Shown: positions 1 through 8,255 of the stretch, piece after piece
Layout of the letters: each line of letters begins with the position of its first letter
Position numbering within the stretch: position 1 is the first letter of the stretch
Origin: Dictyocoela muelleri
Lineage: Eukaryota > Microsporidia
Direction of reading: 5' to 3'
DNA length: 14,158 bases
NCBI GenBank assembly: GCA_016256075.1
Contig: SDVU01000382.1
Location: forward strand, 1 to 14,158
Notes under the pieces: generated by a model
What the model saw: the letters and a program-made list of their open reading frames with translations, nothing else
What the model was told of the DNA's origin: nothing
Database searches by the model: none
Program-made: the position numbers and the translations under genes

Positions 1-160
1 ATTAGTAAAACCCAAGAGAGAAATGCATTAAAATAAAATAATTTTCTAGGGACCCCCTGGAGTCGTCTATGGACCCCTTAAACTTTAAAAATGTTCTAGG
101 GACCCCCTGAAATATCTGAGCGACCCAAGGGGTCCATATGGACCACTTTGAGAAACACTG
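1..160 (-). mobile_element. hAT-like element end (fragment at window edge)
   Basis: Read on the minus strand, the sequence begins at 160 with CAGTGTTTCTCAAAGTGGTC, a form typical of hAT transposon termini. It continues with repeated GGGGTCC / GGGGGTCCCTAGAA blocks, seen at about 48-60, 97-109 and 126-146. Such internally repeated 'ACCCC' blocks are common in short non-autonomous hAT elements of animals. The other end lies outside the window, so the 8-bp target duplication expected of hAT (candidate ATTTATAT at 161-168) cannot be tested. No transposase coding is visible. An open frame on this strand across 2-247 is only repeat sequence read through. Confidence 0.5.
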
Positions 161-171
161 ATTTATATTGT

Positions 172-225
172 AAAATATCGTGTCGGGCGCAAAGCTCGCG
201 ACATATGCGCTTGAAGCGATATTTT
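172..225. repeat. Long imperfect hairpin with GC-rich core
   Basis: A perfect 9-bp arm pair (AAAATATCG at 172-180, CGATATTTT at 217-225) encloses a second pair, TGTCG at 181-185 and CGACA at 199-203. The core is unusually GC-rich for this window. Similar GTCG/CGAC-rich foldback sequence forms the ends of the MULE at 9323-10923, so this may be a remnant of a related terminus. It lies about ten bases from the hAT end at 160. No function can be assigned. Confidence 0.45.
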
Positions 226-447
226 TATTTTTTATTAAAAATGTCACATGAGGATCGAATTAGTAGCACAAAATAAATCAATATTCTACAAATACCTACA
301 CTATGAAAGCTAGAATTATTATTGTTTAATATAATTAAATATTGGATCTTGGGTATTTATGGGGTAAAAAAAACATGAATTTAAAACCCATTAATTTAAA
401 ACCCATGAATTTACAAGATTTGATAAAATTTTTAAAACAAAGAAGAA
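226..447. other. A+T-rich stretch with 15-bp tandem repeat
   Basis: There is no gene here. At 375-413 a 15-bp unit, ATGAATTTAAAACCC, is present about 2.6 times. The same kind of sequence recurs inverted at about 1288-1323, beyond the Merlin transposase, which suggests these are subterminal repeat arms of that transposon. Confidence 0.4.
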
Positions 448-1323
448 ATGATAATTTTTTTACTCAATAAAGGATTATTACGTACTAATATATTATGTGA
501 TGGGTGTGGTGAGTCTTTGCGTTTAAGTTAATACAAACACAATATAGATTTACAAGCTTATGTATGCCAACGTAAAGCTTTTAATAATTTTAAAAAATAT
601 ATTAATGTAAGAAAGCATAGTTTTTTTGCAAAATATAAGATTGATATATATTATATATTAATTATATTATATTATTTATATACCGAAAAAAACAATCTGA
701 TCTATATACAGATTTTGGTATATATAGAAGCATATGTAAAAAAAATATATGCCGACATTAAACAAAAAATAAGCGATTACCTAAATACAAATCCCATAAG
801 ACTGAGCGGTGAGGGCATAATTAGCCAAATCGATGAATCCATGTTTCATTATAAACAAAAATACCACACCAGTAGAATATCCTAGGAAAATAGATGTGTA
901 TTTCGTATCGCTGACACCTCAACCCCACCCTCTAAATTTTACGTGCGTGTAGTTTTAGATAGGCGTGCTGAAACATTGATTCCAATAATAACCGAAATTT
1001 TCAGACACGGTACAATTATTTGGTGCGATCAATGGCGTGCCTATAACTCATTGTTTAATATTTATAGTCACGAAATTGTGAATCAACAGATAAATTTTGT
1101 TAATTCGACAAATGGAGTCCATACTCAAAATATAAATTCAGTATGGAATAAATTAAAGAACAAGTTAAAAAAATGATGAGGATATAATCCGGTGATTTGC
1201 AACTATATTTAAATTTCTGGATGTACAAATCATATTATAATAACAATGATTTTGAAGTTTTTTTTAATATATTTAAATAAATTACTAATTGGTTTAAATT
1301 TATAGTTGTTTTAAATTTATAAT
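375..1323 (+). mobile_element. Merlin (IS1595-like) DNA transposon, decayed copy 1
   Basis: The transposase remnant at 448-1280 is bracketed by inverted, tandemly repeated arms. The left arm (375-413) has ATGAATTTAAAACCC units. The reverse complement of the right arm (about 1288-1323) reads ATAAATTTAAAAC and ATAAATTTAAACC. I could not find a convincing 8-9-bp target duplication, so the true outer ends are uncertain. A separate 10-bp inverted match (TTGGATCTTG at 344-353, CAAGATCCAA at 1492-1501) might mark ends further out but may be chance. The transposase motifs identify the superfamily; the limits are inferred. Confidence 0.45.
448..1280 (+). pseudogene. Merlin/ISXO2-like transposase, broken
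   Basis: One frame from the ATG at 448 runs to 1176 with in-frame stops at 529-531 and 883-885. The recognisable C-terminus (YLNFWMYKSYYNNNDFEVFF) continues after a frame change at an A-run near 1170, up to about 1280. In order, the parts are an N-terminal zinc ribbon (CDGC, then the VCQR stretch), the IRKxSFF-type segment (VRKHSFFAKYK), IDESMF with the first catalytic Asp at 832-834, RAETLIPII, CDQWRAY with the second Asp at 1027-1029, and HTQN-I-x-S-V-W. The usual Glu of the last motif is Asn here (1135-1137). That alone would be expected to abolish DDE chemistry. Merlin elements are the eukaryotic relatives of bacterial IS1595/IS1016 and are frequent in microsporidia. The identification is strong and the copy is dead. 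Confidence 0.85.
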
Positions 1324-1958
1324 TATTTTTTTAAATTGATAACTTTTTATTTATTAAATAATAAAACGATAACAATTTAATAATTTATTTAATATTTTAA
1401 TTAATGTAATTTATAATATATAAAGCAATTAATCATAAATTCATTTTTTTTTTCGATGGGGGAAACCCACAACTTTTTTGATGCGAAAAAAACAAGATCC
1501 AAAAGTTGTTAAAGTAAATACATGCATAAACATGAGAACCATAAACACAATGGCTCATTCCGTATAAACACGGCATTCCAGACAAGGAACAGGGTATACA
1601 GAGAAACAACGATAGAATCACGGGAATCAAATTATAAACCCAATAAATTTATTTTAATCATATTTTAAAAATGGCTATCCACCTAGAGTGGAATAGTCAT
1701 TTGAATTCATGAACAAGTAGCCTAAAAAAATACAACAGTACATTGAACAATTATCAAATAGCACGATGTCTGAGTTATAAAAACTCTCATCGACTATGAA
1801 GTACCTAATACATGACTAAAAGTTAAACGTGAATTACAATTATTTGATACTCTTTCCATTGACCTTTTTTCAGCCATTGAAATGTTTAAAACAACAATTT
1901 CTTTGACAAATTAGAATAAAGAAACATCAATGTGAGTTTTTAAATCTTTATGTAGTGG
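1281..1958. other. Intergenic stretch, no recognised gene
   Basis: 1281-1440 is almost pure A+T. From 1441 the composition is more balanced. A forward frame near 1523-1668 (MHKHENHKHNGSF and onward, basic and polar) looks coding-like but short. The part from about 1660 may be the decayed 5' region of the retroelement that follows. I recognise no RNA gene or terminal repeat here. The minus-strand open frame at 1433-1630 shows no family features and is not called. Confidence 0.3.
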
Positions 1959-1959
1959 A

Positions 1960-2860
1960 TAAATCATGAAATATTTAAATTTTTCTGAAAGTATTGATAT
2001 TATGTTCACAAAACTTCTCCAAGTCAAATACCCGGTTGAAATAACACAACGGTATCAAAGTTACATAAGAGATTTGAAATTAAAAGACTTTCTGACAATC
2101 ACGGAATTTAAATTTACAATAGATGAAGTAGTTAATAGAATTACAATACATAAAAATTATACAAAAAAGGAAATTCTGAGAATAACAAATGACACAATTC
2201 TAAATGGATTGAACGAAGACATACATCTGAAATTTATATCTGAAGGCTTATCAGATATAGATTTAATTTTTAGGAGAATCATGGAAACAAAAAAATTCAT
2301 ATGTATAAAATTTAATAACCATTCAGAAAATTTCAAACAAATTGAAAACAAAAACATTTTTAAAATTAGAAATAAAGCGTGCAAATTCCATAGAGTAAAA
2401 TCTCATGATGATAATGAATTCATAACTCAAAAGAAGGAAAGGAAATTTAAAGATTCAATAAACAACGTTTCGAATTATAGACTTCATTTTATATATATTA
2501 ATTTAAATTCCAAATCTATAATAAAAGCATTAATCGATAGCGGTGTTGCCAAATCGTTTATTAAAAAGAAATTATTATCCGAGTATCAAGTTAAATCGCT
2601 TATAAATGAAGGACATCAAATAAAAGCTTCACGGGTATATTGAAAACATATTAGGTAGTATTGAATTGAAAATCATGATAAGCGATAAAAACTGTATTAA
2701 TAAAAATTTTAATATAATCAATAATCTTCAAGAATATATGATATTGGGTGTATATTTTTTGAAAAAATATAATGTACATTTGGAATTCGATAAAAACAAT
2801 TTATCAAGTCATCAATATTTAATATGTTTTAATGACCATTAAACAGTAAAAATAATACAC
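1960..2860 (+). pseudogene. Retroelement gag and aspartic-protease region (fossil)
   Basis: The first part is a lysine- and asparagine-rich gag-like stretch without a clear zinc knuckle. It is followed at about 2527-2560 by LIDSG, the active-site signature of retroviral-type aspartic proteases, with the hydrophobic flanks usual for that family. A further protease-like patch (ILGVYFLKKYNV type) lies near 2740-2790. These are parts of the Ty3-like fossil and not a host gene. A short minus-strand open frame overlapping 2157-2384 is a shadow. Confidence 0.65.
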
Positions 2861-2999
2861 ATTAAAGAAGCAATTTCAAAAGATTAAAATCATAAATCGA
2901 CTTTAGAATCTATACTAAAAAATATTTATCTGATATAAATCTAAACCCCTTATTAAGTCTACGGAATTCGCAATTACAAAAAAAACGAAGAAAATATAA

Positions 3000-3480
3000 A
3001 TCTTAAACCATATCGTGTTCCTTTACATATGCAATATTCGCTCAAAAATGAAGTTAAAATGTTGATTAAAAAGGGAATTATTAAAAGATCCTCATCTTTA
3101 TTTGCATCACCATGTTTTATTAAAAAGAAACCCGATAGAACAAGTCGTCTTCTAATTGATTATAGAAACCTTAACAAATTATCACAACCAATCTAGTAAC
3201 ACTTTCCCGAATTTTTTTAAAGTTTTACTAAATATGTAGATTCCAAAGTATTTTCTAAAATTTATTTAAAAAAGGGATTTACCAAGTTGCAATATCACCA
3301 AAAGATTGACATAAAACCACCTTCATTACCAACTCCGGTAAGTATTAATTTAAACGAATACCATTCGGATTACTAAACGCTCCAAAATTTTTTCATAGTT
3401 TAATATCTGAAATATTGTATGATATTCCTAATGTTTCAACTTTTATTGATGATATTATAATACATACTAATAGAAATACG
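3000..3480 (+). pseudogene. Retroelement reverse-transcriptase fragment (fossil)
   Basis: Motifs typical of Ty3/gypsy reverse transcriptase are visible: the KPYRVP leader, KGIIKRSSS followed by SPCFIKKK, the LIDYRNLNK block, PFGLLNAPKFF, and the polymerase active-site box FIDDIII near 3436-3460. They lie in the normal order and spacing, but the region is broken. Nothing certain of the thumb, RNase H or integrase follows. Confidence 0.75.
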
Positions 3481-3484
3481 AAGT

Positions 3485-4023
3485 GAATGGGTATTGGTTG
3501 TTGCTTTACTTTCATGCTAAAGTATGCGACAGACATGTACAACAAAGACAATAATAAAGAACCTTTACTTTAAATCTTTTTTTAAAAGCAGTCCACCCCG
3601 ATGACATGTCACTGTAACTATTATATTTTATTAAAAATATTTTTATTTAAAAAATAAATTTTTTAATAATTTTTAATTCATTTTAGCTCTCCAACAGGTT
3701 AATAAGTCGTCTAATATATAAGAAATCCACGCCTGTAAGATGAAATTAAATGATTCTATTTTTTAAAAAAAACGGAAAATCATGTGTTATCTTCAGATAT
3801 AAACTCAGAAAAATCTTCGTTATCTGTATAAAGAAGTTTCCAAAAATTTTCATAAATGGATGTGATAAATTTATAAGTTTATATATGGAGATAATTCGTA
3901 ATTTTACACCTATTTCAAATAAGAAACATTTAGTTTCCTCAAACGGGGTCGTTTTCTTAGAAATTAGACGGGGCTTATAACCCGTTAGAGACCCTTCATT
4001 TGTTGTTTATTTCGCACGTCTAG
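3485..4023. other. Unassigned region between retroelement and TIR element
   Basis: No gene is recognised. A 76-codon forward open frame at 3750-3980 has no identifiable domain. It could be remnant retroelement coding or chance, so it is not called. A perfect 5-bp-arm hairpin (ACGGG ... CCCGT) lies near 3968-3986. The segment at 3610-3690 is A+T-only filler. Confidence 0.3.
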
Positions 4024-4033
4024 GTTTTATTAC
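4024..4033 (+). repeat. 10-bp target-site duplication, left copy
   Basis: GTTTTATTAC is repeated exactly at 4886-4895, immediately outside inverted repeats, as expected for a target-site duplication. A 9-11-bp duplication is characteristic of Mutator-like elements. Confidence 0.7.
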
Positions 4034-4303
4034 GGCAGACTGAAAAAACGTCGTCGGCGTTTTTACGTTTTTTTGTTAAAAACGCCAAATATTAAAATTC
4101 TTAAATAAGGAAAAAAACAATGTTTAGGACCTAAAAAACGCCTTCGGCTGCTTTTCAGATCAGGGTAAAATTTTTTTTCTAAATAAAAACGAGTTTAAAT
4201 TAACTTTTATGGATAATCGAAATTATTGAATCACAAAAAAATAAAAAGAAACATCATTTAAATATAAGAAATGTACAGTTTCGATCTAAAATTAATCATA
4301 GCT

Positions 4304-4311
4304 AATTTTTC
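4304..4311 (+). repeat. 8-bp target-site duplication of nested element, left
   Basis: AATTTTTC at 4304-4311 is repeated at 4476-4483 on the other side of the nested TIR element. Confidence 0.6.
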
Positions 4312-4475
4312 AGATCTATCCCAAAATTTTTCCACCGAGTGGAAAAATTTGGGTTAGATAAATTTTTTAAATTTTTATTAAAATTTCATATATTTAATGT
4401 TAATAAAATTTTATCAATTTTTTACAGTGGGTATTTTGGGCAAGCTCACTCTAGGGGGGATTTGGGGATAGATCC
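4312..4475. mobile_element. Small nested TIR element (MITE), 164 bp
   Basis: The left end reads AGATCTATCCCAAAATTT. The right end, reverse complemented, reads GGATCTATCCCCAAATCCCC, giving terminal inverted repeats of about 18 bp. An exact 8-bp duplication AATTTTTC flanks the element. The left end also folds on itself: 4315-4336 pairs with 4341-4360 around a CGAG loop. There is no coding capacity. The 8-bp duplication and GG-type end would suit Merlin or hAT, but the family is undecided. It sits wholly within the 852-bp element and is therefore younger. Confidence 0.65.
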
Positions 4476-4483
4476 AATTTTTC
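4476..4483 (+). repeat. 8-bp target-site duplication of nested element, right
   Basis: This is an exact second copy of AATTTTTC, immediately after the right terminal repeat of the 164-bp element. Confidence 0.6.
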
Positions 4484-4885
4484 TGATGTTTTGGAAAAAT
4501 AATAAATAGAAATAAAAAAATAATTCGGGATTTTAAATCTGGATAAATTAAACATAAAATAGATTACGATACTATAAGTAAATTTTTGTGTTTATAAAAA
4601 AAATAATTTAATGATAATTTTGCTAATATTATTGTTCTCTATATAAATTATACTTTCTATTTATGTAAAATTATTTTTCTAGCTGTTTTTATTTTATTGT
4701 TAGTATTTTATCAATTATTTAATATTCATTTACATGTATATTTATTAAAGTTAATTTAAACTCTTTTTTATTTAGAAAAAAATCAAATCCTTAATCTTAA
4801 AACCCGCTGAAGGCGTTTTTTAGGTCTAAACATTGATTTATTTTTTATTTAAGAATTTTAATTTTCGGCGTTTTTTGGGTCTGAA

Positions 4886-4895
4886 GTTTTATTAC
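4886..4895 (+). repeat. 10-bp target-site duplication, right copy
   Basis: GTTTTATTAC is identical to 4024-4033 and follows directly on the right TIR of the 852-bp element. Confidence 0.7.
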
Positions 4896-4935
4896 ATTAT
4901 AGAAATTTTAAATATCACGGTTTTTTAAAAAAATA

Positions 4936-5040
4936 GAACGTATCATAAATTTCTCAGTATAAACAATGTATTTTTTACACGTAATTTAAATTAAACGGAT
5001 TTATTCGGAACGTATCTGTCGTGTAAAAAAATTTATGATT
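4936..5040. repeat. Inverted and direct short repeats
   Basis: GAACGTATC occurs at 4936-4944 and again at 5008-5016 in the same orientation. Around them, TTTTTTACACG (about 4971-4981) is answered by CGTGTAAAAAA (about 5020-5030), and ATCATAAATTT by AAATTTATGAT. This could be the foldback end of another degenerate transposon. No partner end was found. Confidence 0.35.
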
Positions 5041-5159
5041 CAGAAGAGCATGGAATTCCATGTGCCTATCTTAAGACTTTAGTTTGTAGTCGGAGACACT
5101 ACCATAATTTTCAAATGCTCTCATGTGACAATGCGTGATTAATGGAGGTATATATGAAT

Positions 5160-5384
5160 CTATTCCGTAAATATATCTTTAAAATTCTCAATGAAAAAAG
5201 TTAATGTTTTTTTGTCAGAATTTATTTCAACAAGATTTAAAATATGATCAGTACTTCTCGAATTCATGTAATTTTTAGGTATTACGAATTTAAATTTACT
5301 TTGATAATTAAAATCACGCCTAATTTGTTTCTGTATGATGTTTATAACTCAAGTTGTTGAATTTTGCGCCATGAACATCGCCAT
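5160..5384 (-). pseudogene. Unidentified decayed coding-like segment
   Basis: The minus strand here has the look of real protein: mixed composition, amphipathic and not just K/N/I/F, with the segments IIQKQIRRDFNYQSKFKF, ILNLVEINS and LTFFIENFKDIFTE. The stretch is interrupted and the flanks are in other frames or full of stops. A further coding-like patch (MDHERVLFLSLEVYGDDL) lies just upstream near 5400-5470. I do not recognise a family. It may be host pseudogene or element remnant. Confidence 0.35.
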
Positions 5385-5399
5385 AATAAAATTAAGTTC

Positions 5400-6300
5400 T
5401 AAAGGATTTTAAATCATCACCATAAACTTCTAAAGATAAAAACAAAACTCTTTCATGGTCCATTACAGCCTATTAGGATTTATAATTTTATTAGTATTTA
5501 AATATAAAATATTTTTTTGTATTCCTGTTTTGATTTTTCATAATTACAATGAAGATCAGGGGTATAAACCTTCTAAATAAGCAGCCTTGTATCTTCATAA
5601 ACTGATTAGGTGTCAACTAAACATACAATCTGCGATAATTACTTTTTGTACTCTTATTTAAAGTAAAAACTCATGGGAAAAGAAATGGCACTTACAATTC
5701 TAGATTTAAAAATAGATACAAGTTAGGAAACGAACTCTTTTAAAAATTGACTAAGAACCGTTCAAATATAGTTTTCTGGTCCCAAATCTAATTATCTGGG
5801 TTATGAATATAGTTCACTCGTTCATTTCGTATTTTTTGTATATTATCTCAGATTTTTTAATCTTTTTAGGTCTTTGAGGATATCTGTTGGTAAATATTTC
5901 GTATAAATGTAAAAACAGATACAAATTTTTAGTTTGATTTTTTAAAAATATATATGTATGATCTTTTTTGCTAGAAAGATCTATTTTATATCTTCATTTG
6001 AAGCACATGTGGTATATCCATTCTTGAAGAAGGGAAGTGTATTTTTTAATAATTAAATATCATGAAAAATCTAAATATACTTCGCCATCTAATTTTTTCA
6101 TTCCTACACTTGGATATCTGATATAAAAATCCATTTAAATTTAGATTCGGATCCTCTTTATGTTCTATAATCCTTACTCGAAAATTTGTCTGAGACTTAA
6201 TTTCGGGTTTTCGTCTAAATATCTTTACACGAAATTTCGTCTTGTACAAAAGCGGTTAAGACTATTTTTTAACCCTTTATGGAATATTTTAACACTCAAC
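5400..6300. other. Unassigned A+T-rich decayed region
   Basis: No intact gene is seen. The 67-codon minus-strand frame at 6046-6249 has no recognisable domain. Part of it (about 6180-6245) matches, inverted and at roughly two-thirds identity, sequence at about 8310-8405 beyond the MULE transposase. It is therefore better read as a degenerate terminal inverted repeat of that element. Confidence 0.35.
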
Positions 6301-6352
6301 GAGGAGCACGTATGTTAAGTTATGATGGATTTTAAATCTAATTACCAAGTAG

Positions 6353-6514
6353 GTGGATGATGAGATAAGATGGAGATGTAAATATAAAACCTGTAAGAGA
6401 TTTATTATTTTAAAAAATCAATATCTTTTTCCAATTAAACATGATGAACATTCATGCTGTTCAAACATGCACGGGAATTTTTGCGCAAAAACGGAAATTT
6501 GCGCAAATTTTTAA
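6353..6514 (+). pseudogene. FLYWCH zinc-finger fragment of MULE transposase
   Basis: This 53-codon open piece, without its own start, reads VDDEIRWRCKYKTCKRF, then a basic linker, then KHDEHSC. It gives the W-x-C ... C ... H-x-x-H pattern of a FLYWCH finger, the DNA-binding N-terminus of many MULE transposases. The upstream LSYDGF (about 6315-6333) would be the first strand of the finger in another frame. The piece ends inside the left arm of the inserted TIR element. Confidence 0.65.
6390..6466 (+). repeat. FLYWCH-coding direct repeat, copy A
   Basis: About 77 bases starting ACCTGTAAGAGATT and ending GAACATTCATGCTGTTCAAA recur at 7007-7084 with roughly 80% identity. Both copies encode the second half of the same FLYWCH finger (TCKRF ... 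EHS-x-C). Confidence 0.7.
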
Positions 6515-7005
6515 AAAAATATTTTTAAACCCTTGTATGCACTAATATTATGATAATATAAAACATTATTTATTTTTAATTGAAAAATTTGAAAATTCAG
6601 TAACTACTGATTGAAAAGATTTGTTGTTGTTTAGACAGTATTTAAAAAAATATTTCTGCTACTAATAATTCGTAGAGGCTCATAGAAGTTTAAATCTCGG
6701 ATTTAAACAATCCGAAAATTCATTTATTCTTTTCATTAGTAAATTATGTGCAAGAGATTATCTATTTTCAAAAGAATTATGCAAAGAATTTTTAGATTTA
6801 ATTTCGAACACAAAAAAAAATGATGAAAAATTAATAAAAAATGAATGAAATATGTAAAATTAAAATTTATTTTGTAGAAAAATCTTTTGGGGGGTATTGT
6901 AAATAAATATTTTTTTTCGCTTCTTTGATTTCCCGGAGTTAATAAATAATTTTTATTTTTTTTAATTTTTGTGTAAATGTCCGCTTTTGCGTTTATGCGA
7001 AAAAG
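6478..7005. mobile_element. TIR element within MULE finger region (~528 bp)
   Basis: The left arm at 6478-6533 contains GCGCAAAAACGGAAATTTGC followed by an A-rich run. The right arm at about 6951-7005, reverse complemented, reads CGCATAAACGCAAAAGCGGA then CATTTACACAAAAATT, matching the left arm over some 45 bases with few differences. The interior has no coding features. The 104-codon minus-strand frame at 6736-7050 is K/F/I/N-only and spans the element edge, so it is not a gene. No short target duplication was found; instead the element is bracketed by the 77-base FLYWCH repeats. Confidence 0.55.
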
Positions 7006-7006
7006 C

Positions 7007-7084
7007 ACCTGTAAGAGATTCTTTATTTTAAAAAAATGAATTTCTTTCAATAATTAAATATGGTGAACATTCATGGTGTTAAAA
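7007..7084 (+). repeat. FLYWCH-coding direct repeat, copy B
   Basis: This is the second copy of the 77-base finger segment (CACCTGTAAGAGATT ... GGTGAACATTCATGGTGTT), just after the right arm of the inserted TIR element and leading into the rest of the transposase. Its residues STCKRFFILK and KYGEHSWC parallel copy A. Confidence 0.7.
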
Positions 7085-8255
7085 CGAAGATAACGCTCCT
7101 TTTTTAGATAAACGAAATTTTTAAAGCAATGTAAATATGAAAAATTTAATTCTTTTTATACTTTTGCGACACAAATTTTAAATACTTTAATTCTTCCTGA
7201 GATTACCTTCTATGACAATCTTCTAGGCTACACCCGCAGATTACCAAATATAAGAAATAATTATACCAAGCCCAGATAATGGTATTTCTTCTTTAAAGTT
7301 TACATTTTTCGGGGGTTGAGTTTATACAATATGATTCGGGCTTATGCTCAGAATGCCGTAGTTTAAATTTTTCTCCGATGAGTTACAACCGTATATTGAT
7401 GATTTGAGAATTATAGTGGTTGATGGCACATTTAAATCGTCGCCGCATCAATTTTATCAGTTAATAACAATTCAAAGATATTTATTTGACAGTTTTATAC
7501 CGTTTATTTTTATTTCATTGCAAGAAAAATCAGAACCAAAAATATAAAGTAGTATTTTTGCATTTAAAAGTTCATCGAAATTTTAATCCAATGGTGTTGT
7601 AAAAGATTTCGAAATAGCTCGTTATCAACTCACAAGGTTTACGACAATAAATTGAATAATATGGCTGTTTATTTCACTATGGTCAATGCCTTTGGAGAAA
7701 AATACGGCAGCTCGTGTTAACGACACTTTATAAAACCCACATTGATGTAAAAAAATTTTAAAGCAATTTCTCAATTTACCTTATTTAAAATTTTCGCATA
7801 TTCAAGATGCTTTAAAGCTTATTATGAAAAATGTGAAAGAATATCCTGAATAAAAAATATTTAATGTGTTTATTGATTATTTTGAACGCTCATTTTTGGG
7901 AAATAAAATTACTAAATCACTCTCTGAACACACTTGTAGGAGTATGTTTGAAAGAATCGAACTTTGTCTTCCAACTACAAGAATAGTCTCGTGGTTTGCA
8001 TCTTAGATTCAATAATCTTGTAAACATAAGAAAACCAAATCTCGGTATGTTTATTATTACATTAAGATTAGAAACTGAAAAAATAAGAATTATTATTGCA
8101 TGATATTCAGCTGGTAACTTTGAAATATCGCGATAAAATTTTTAAAAAAGAAAAATCGAAATTTATAGTAAAAATGTGAAATATATGTCTACTCAAAATA
8201 TTCTTTTACTCAAAATATTCTTTACTTCTTAGATTCAATAAATACATGATGTTTT
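7085..8255 (+). pseudogene. MULE transposase, broken
   Basis: From about 7180 a linker (ITFYDNLLGYTRRLPNIRN) leads to the catalytic region. The clean frame around 7377-7544 reads IIVVDGTFKSSPHQFYQL, the MULE signature with the first catalytic Asp at 7422-7424. It continues FIPFIFISLQEKSEP. VKDFEIARYQL at about 7596-7630 matches the D-F-E-x-A motif. Near 7780-7960, IQDALKLIMKN and FERSFLGN follow, then TTRIVSWF (N-N-x-x-E-x-W type, altered) and, to about 8255, the helical C-terminus with FIITLRLETEKIRII. The stop at 7545-7547 and several frame changes show it is dead. Confidence 0.8.

Larger units (their letters stand above)
1960..3480 (+). mobile_element. Ty3/gypsy-type LTR retroelement fossil, incomplete
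   Basis: This is a forward-strand relic with parts in the expected Ty3 order: a gag-like region, a retropepsin-like segment and the fingers/palm part of a reverse transcriptase. RNase H and integrase are not recognisable downstream, and I see no pair of long terminal repeats, so the copy is incomplete at one or both ends. It is broken, with roughly half a dozen or more disruptions over 1.5 kb, which suggests an old insertion. Composition matches the surrounding A+T-rich DNA. The family call rests on the protease and reverse transcriptase motifs. The exact limits are unknown. Confidence 0.75.
4034..4885. mobile_element. Non-autonomous TIR element (MULE-like MITE), 852 bp
   Basis: The terminal inverted repeats are long. 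The left arm is about 4034-4150. The right arm is about 4803-4885. Shared blocks, in left-arm orientation, are CAGAC..AAAAAACG, ATTAAAATTCTTAAATAA, CAATGTTTAG and CCTAAAAAACGCCTTC. The left arm carries an extra segment of about 30 bases that folds into its own hairpin (GGCGTTTTT at 4056-4064, AAAAACGCC at 4078-4086). The interior is A+T-rich with no transposase, so the element would depend on a MULE transposase elsewhere. An exact 10-bp duplication, GTTTTATTAC, flanks it. A smaller TIR element is inserted inside, at 4312-4475. Confidence 0.8.

Noticed and set aside
2-247. 81-codon open frame on the minus strand
   Set aside because: It reads through hAT-like repeat blocks and the adjacent hairpin. 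It shows no domain and no coding-like conservation.
344-1501. TTGGATCTTG / CAAGATCCAA as the outer ends of Merlin copy 1
   Set aside because: The inverted match is only 10 bp, no flanking duplication is present, and the arms at 375-413 and 1288-1323 lie inside it with better support.
3750-3980. 76-codon forward open frame
   Set aside because: It has no motif that I can name. It lies after the retroelement fossil and is most likely residual or random coding in A+T-rich DNA.
6046-6249. 67-codon open frame on the minus strand
   Set aside because: It has no recognisable domain. Half of it matches a candidate inverted repeat near 8310-8405, so it is more likely a transposon end.
6736-7050. 104-codon open frame on the minus strand
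   Set aside because: It is composed almost only of K, N, I, L and F, and crosses the boundary between the TIR element and the FLYWCH repeat.
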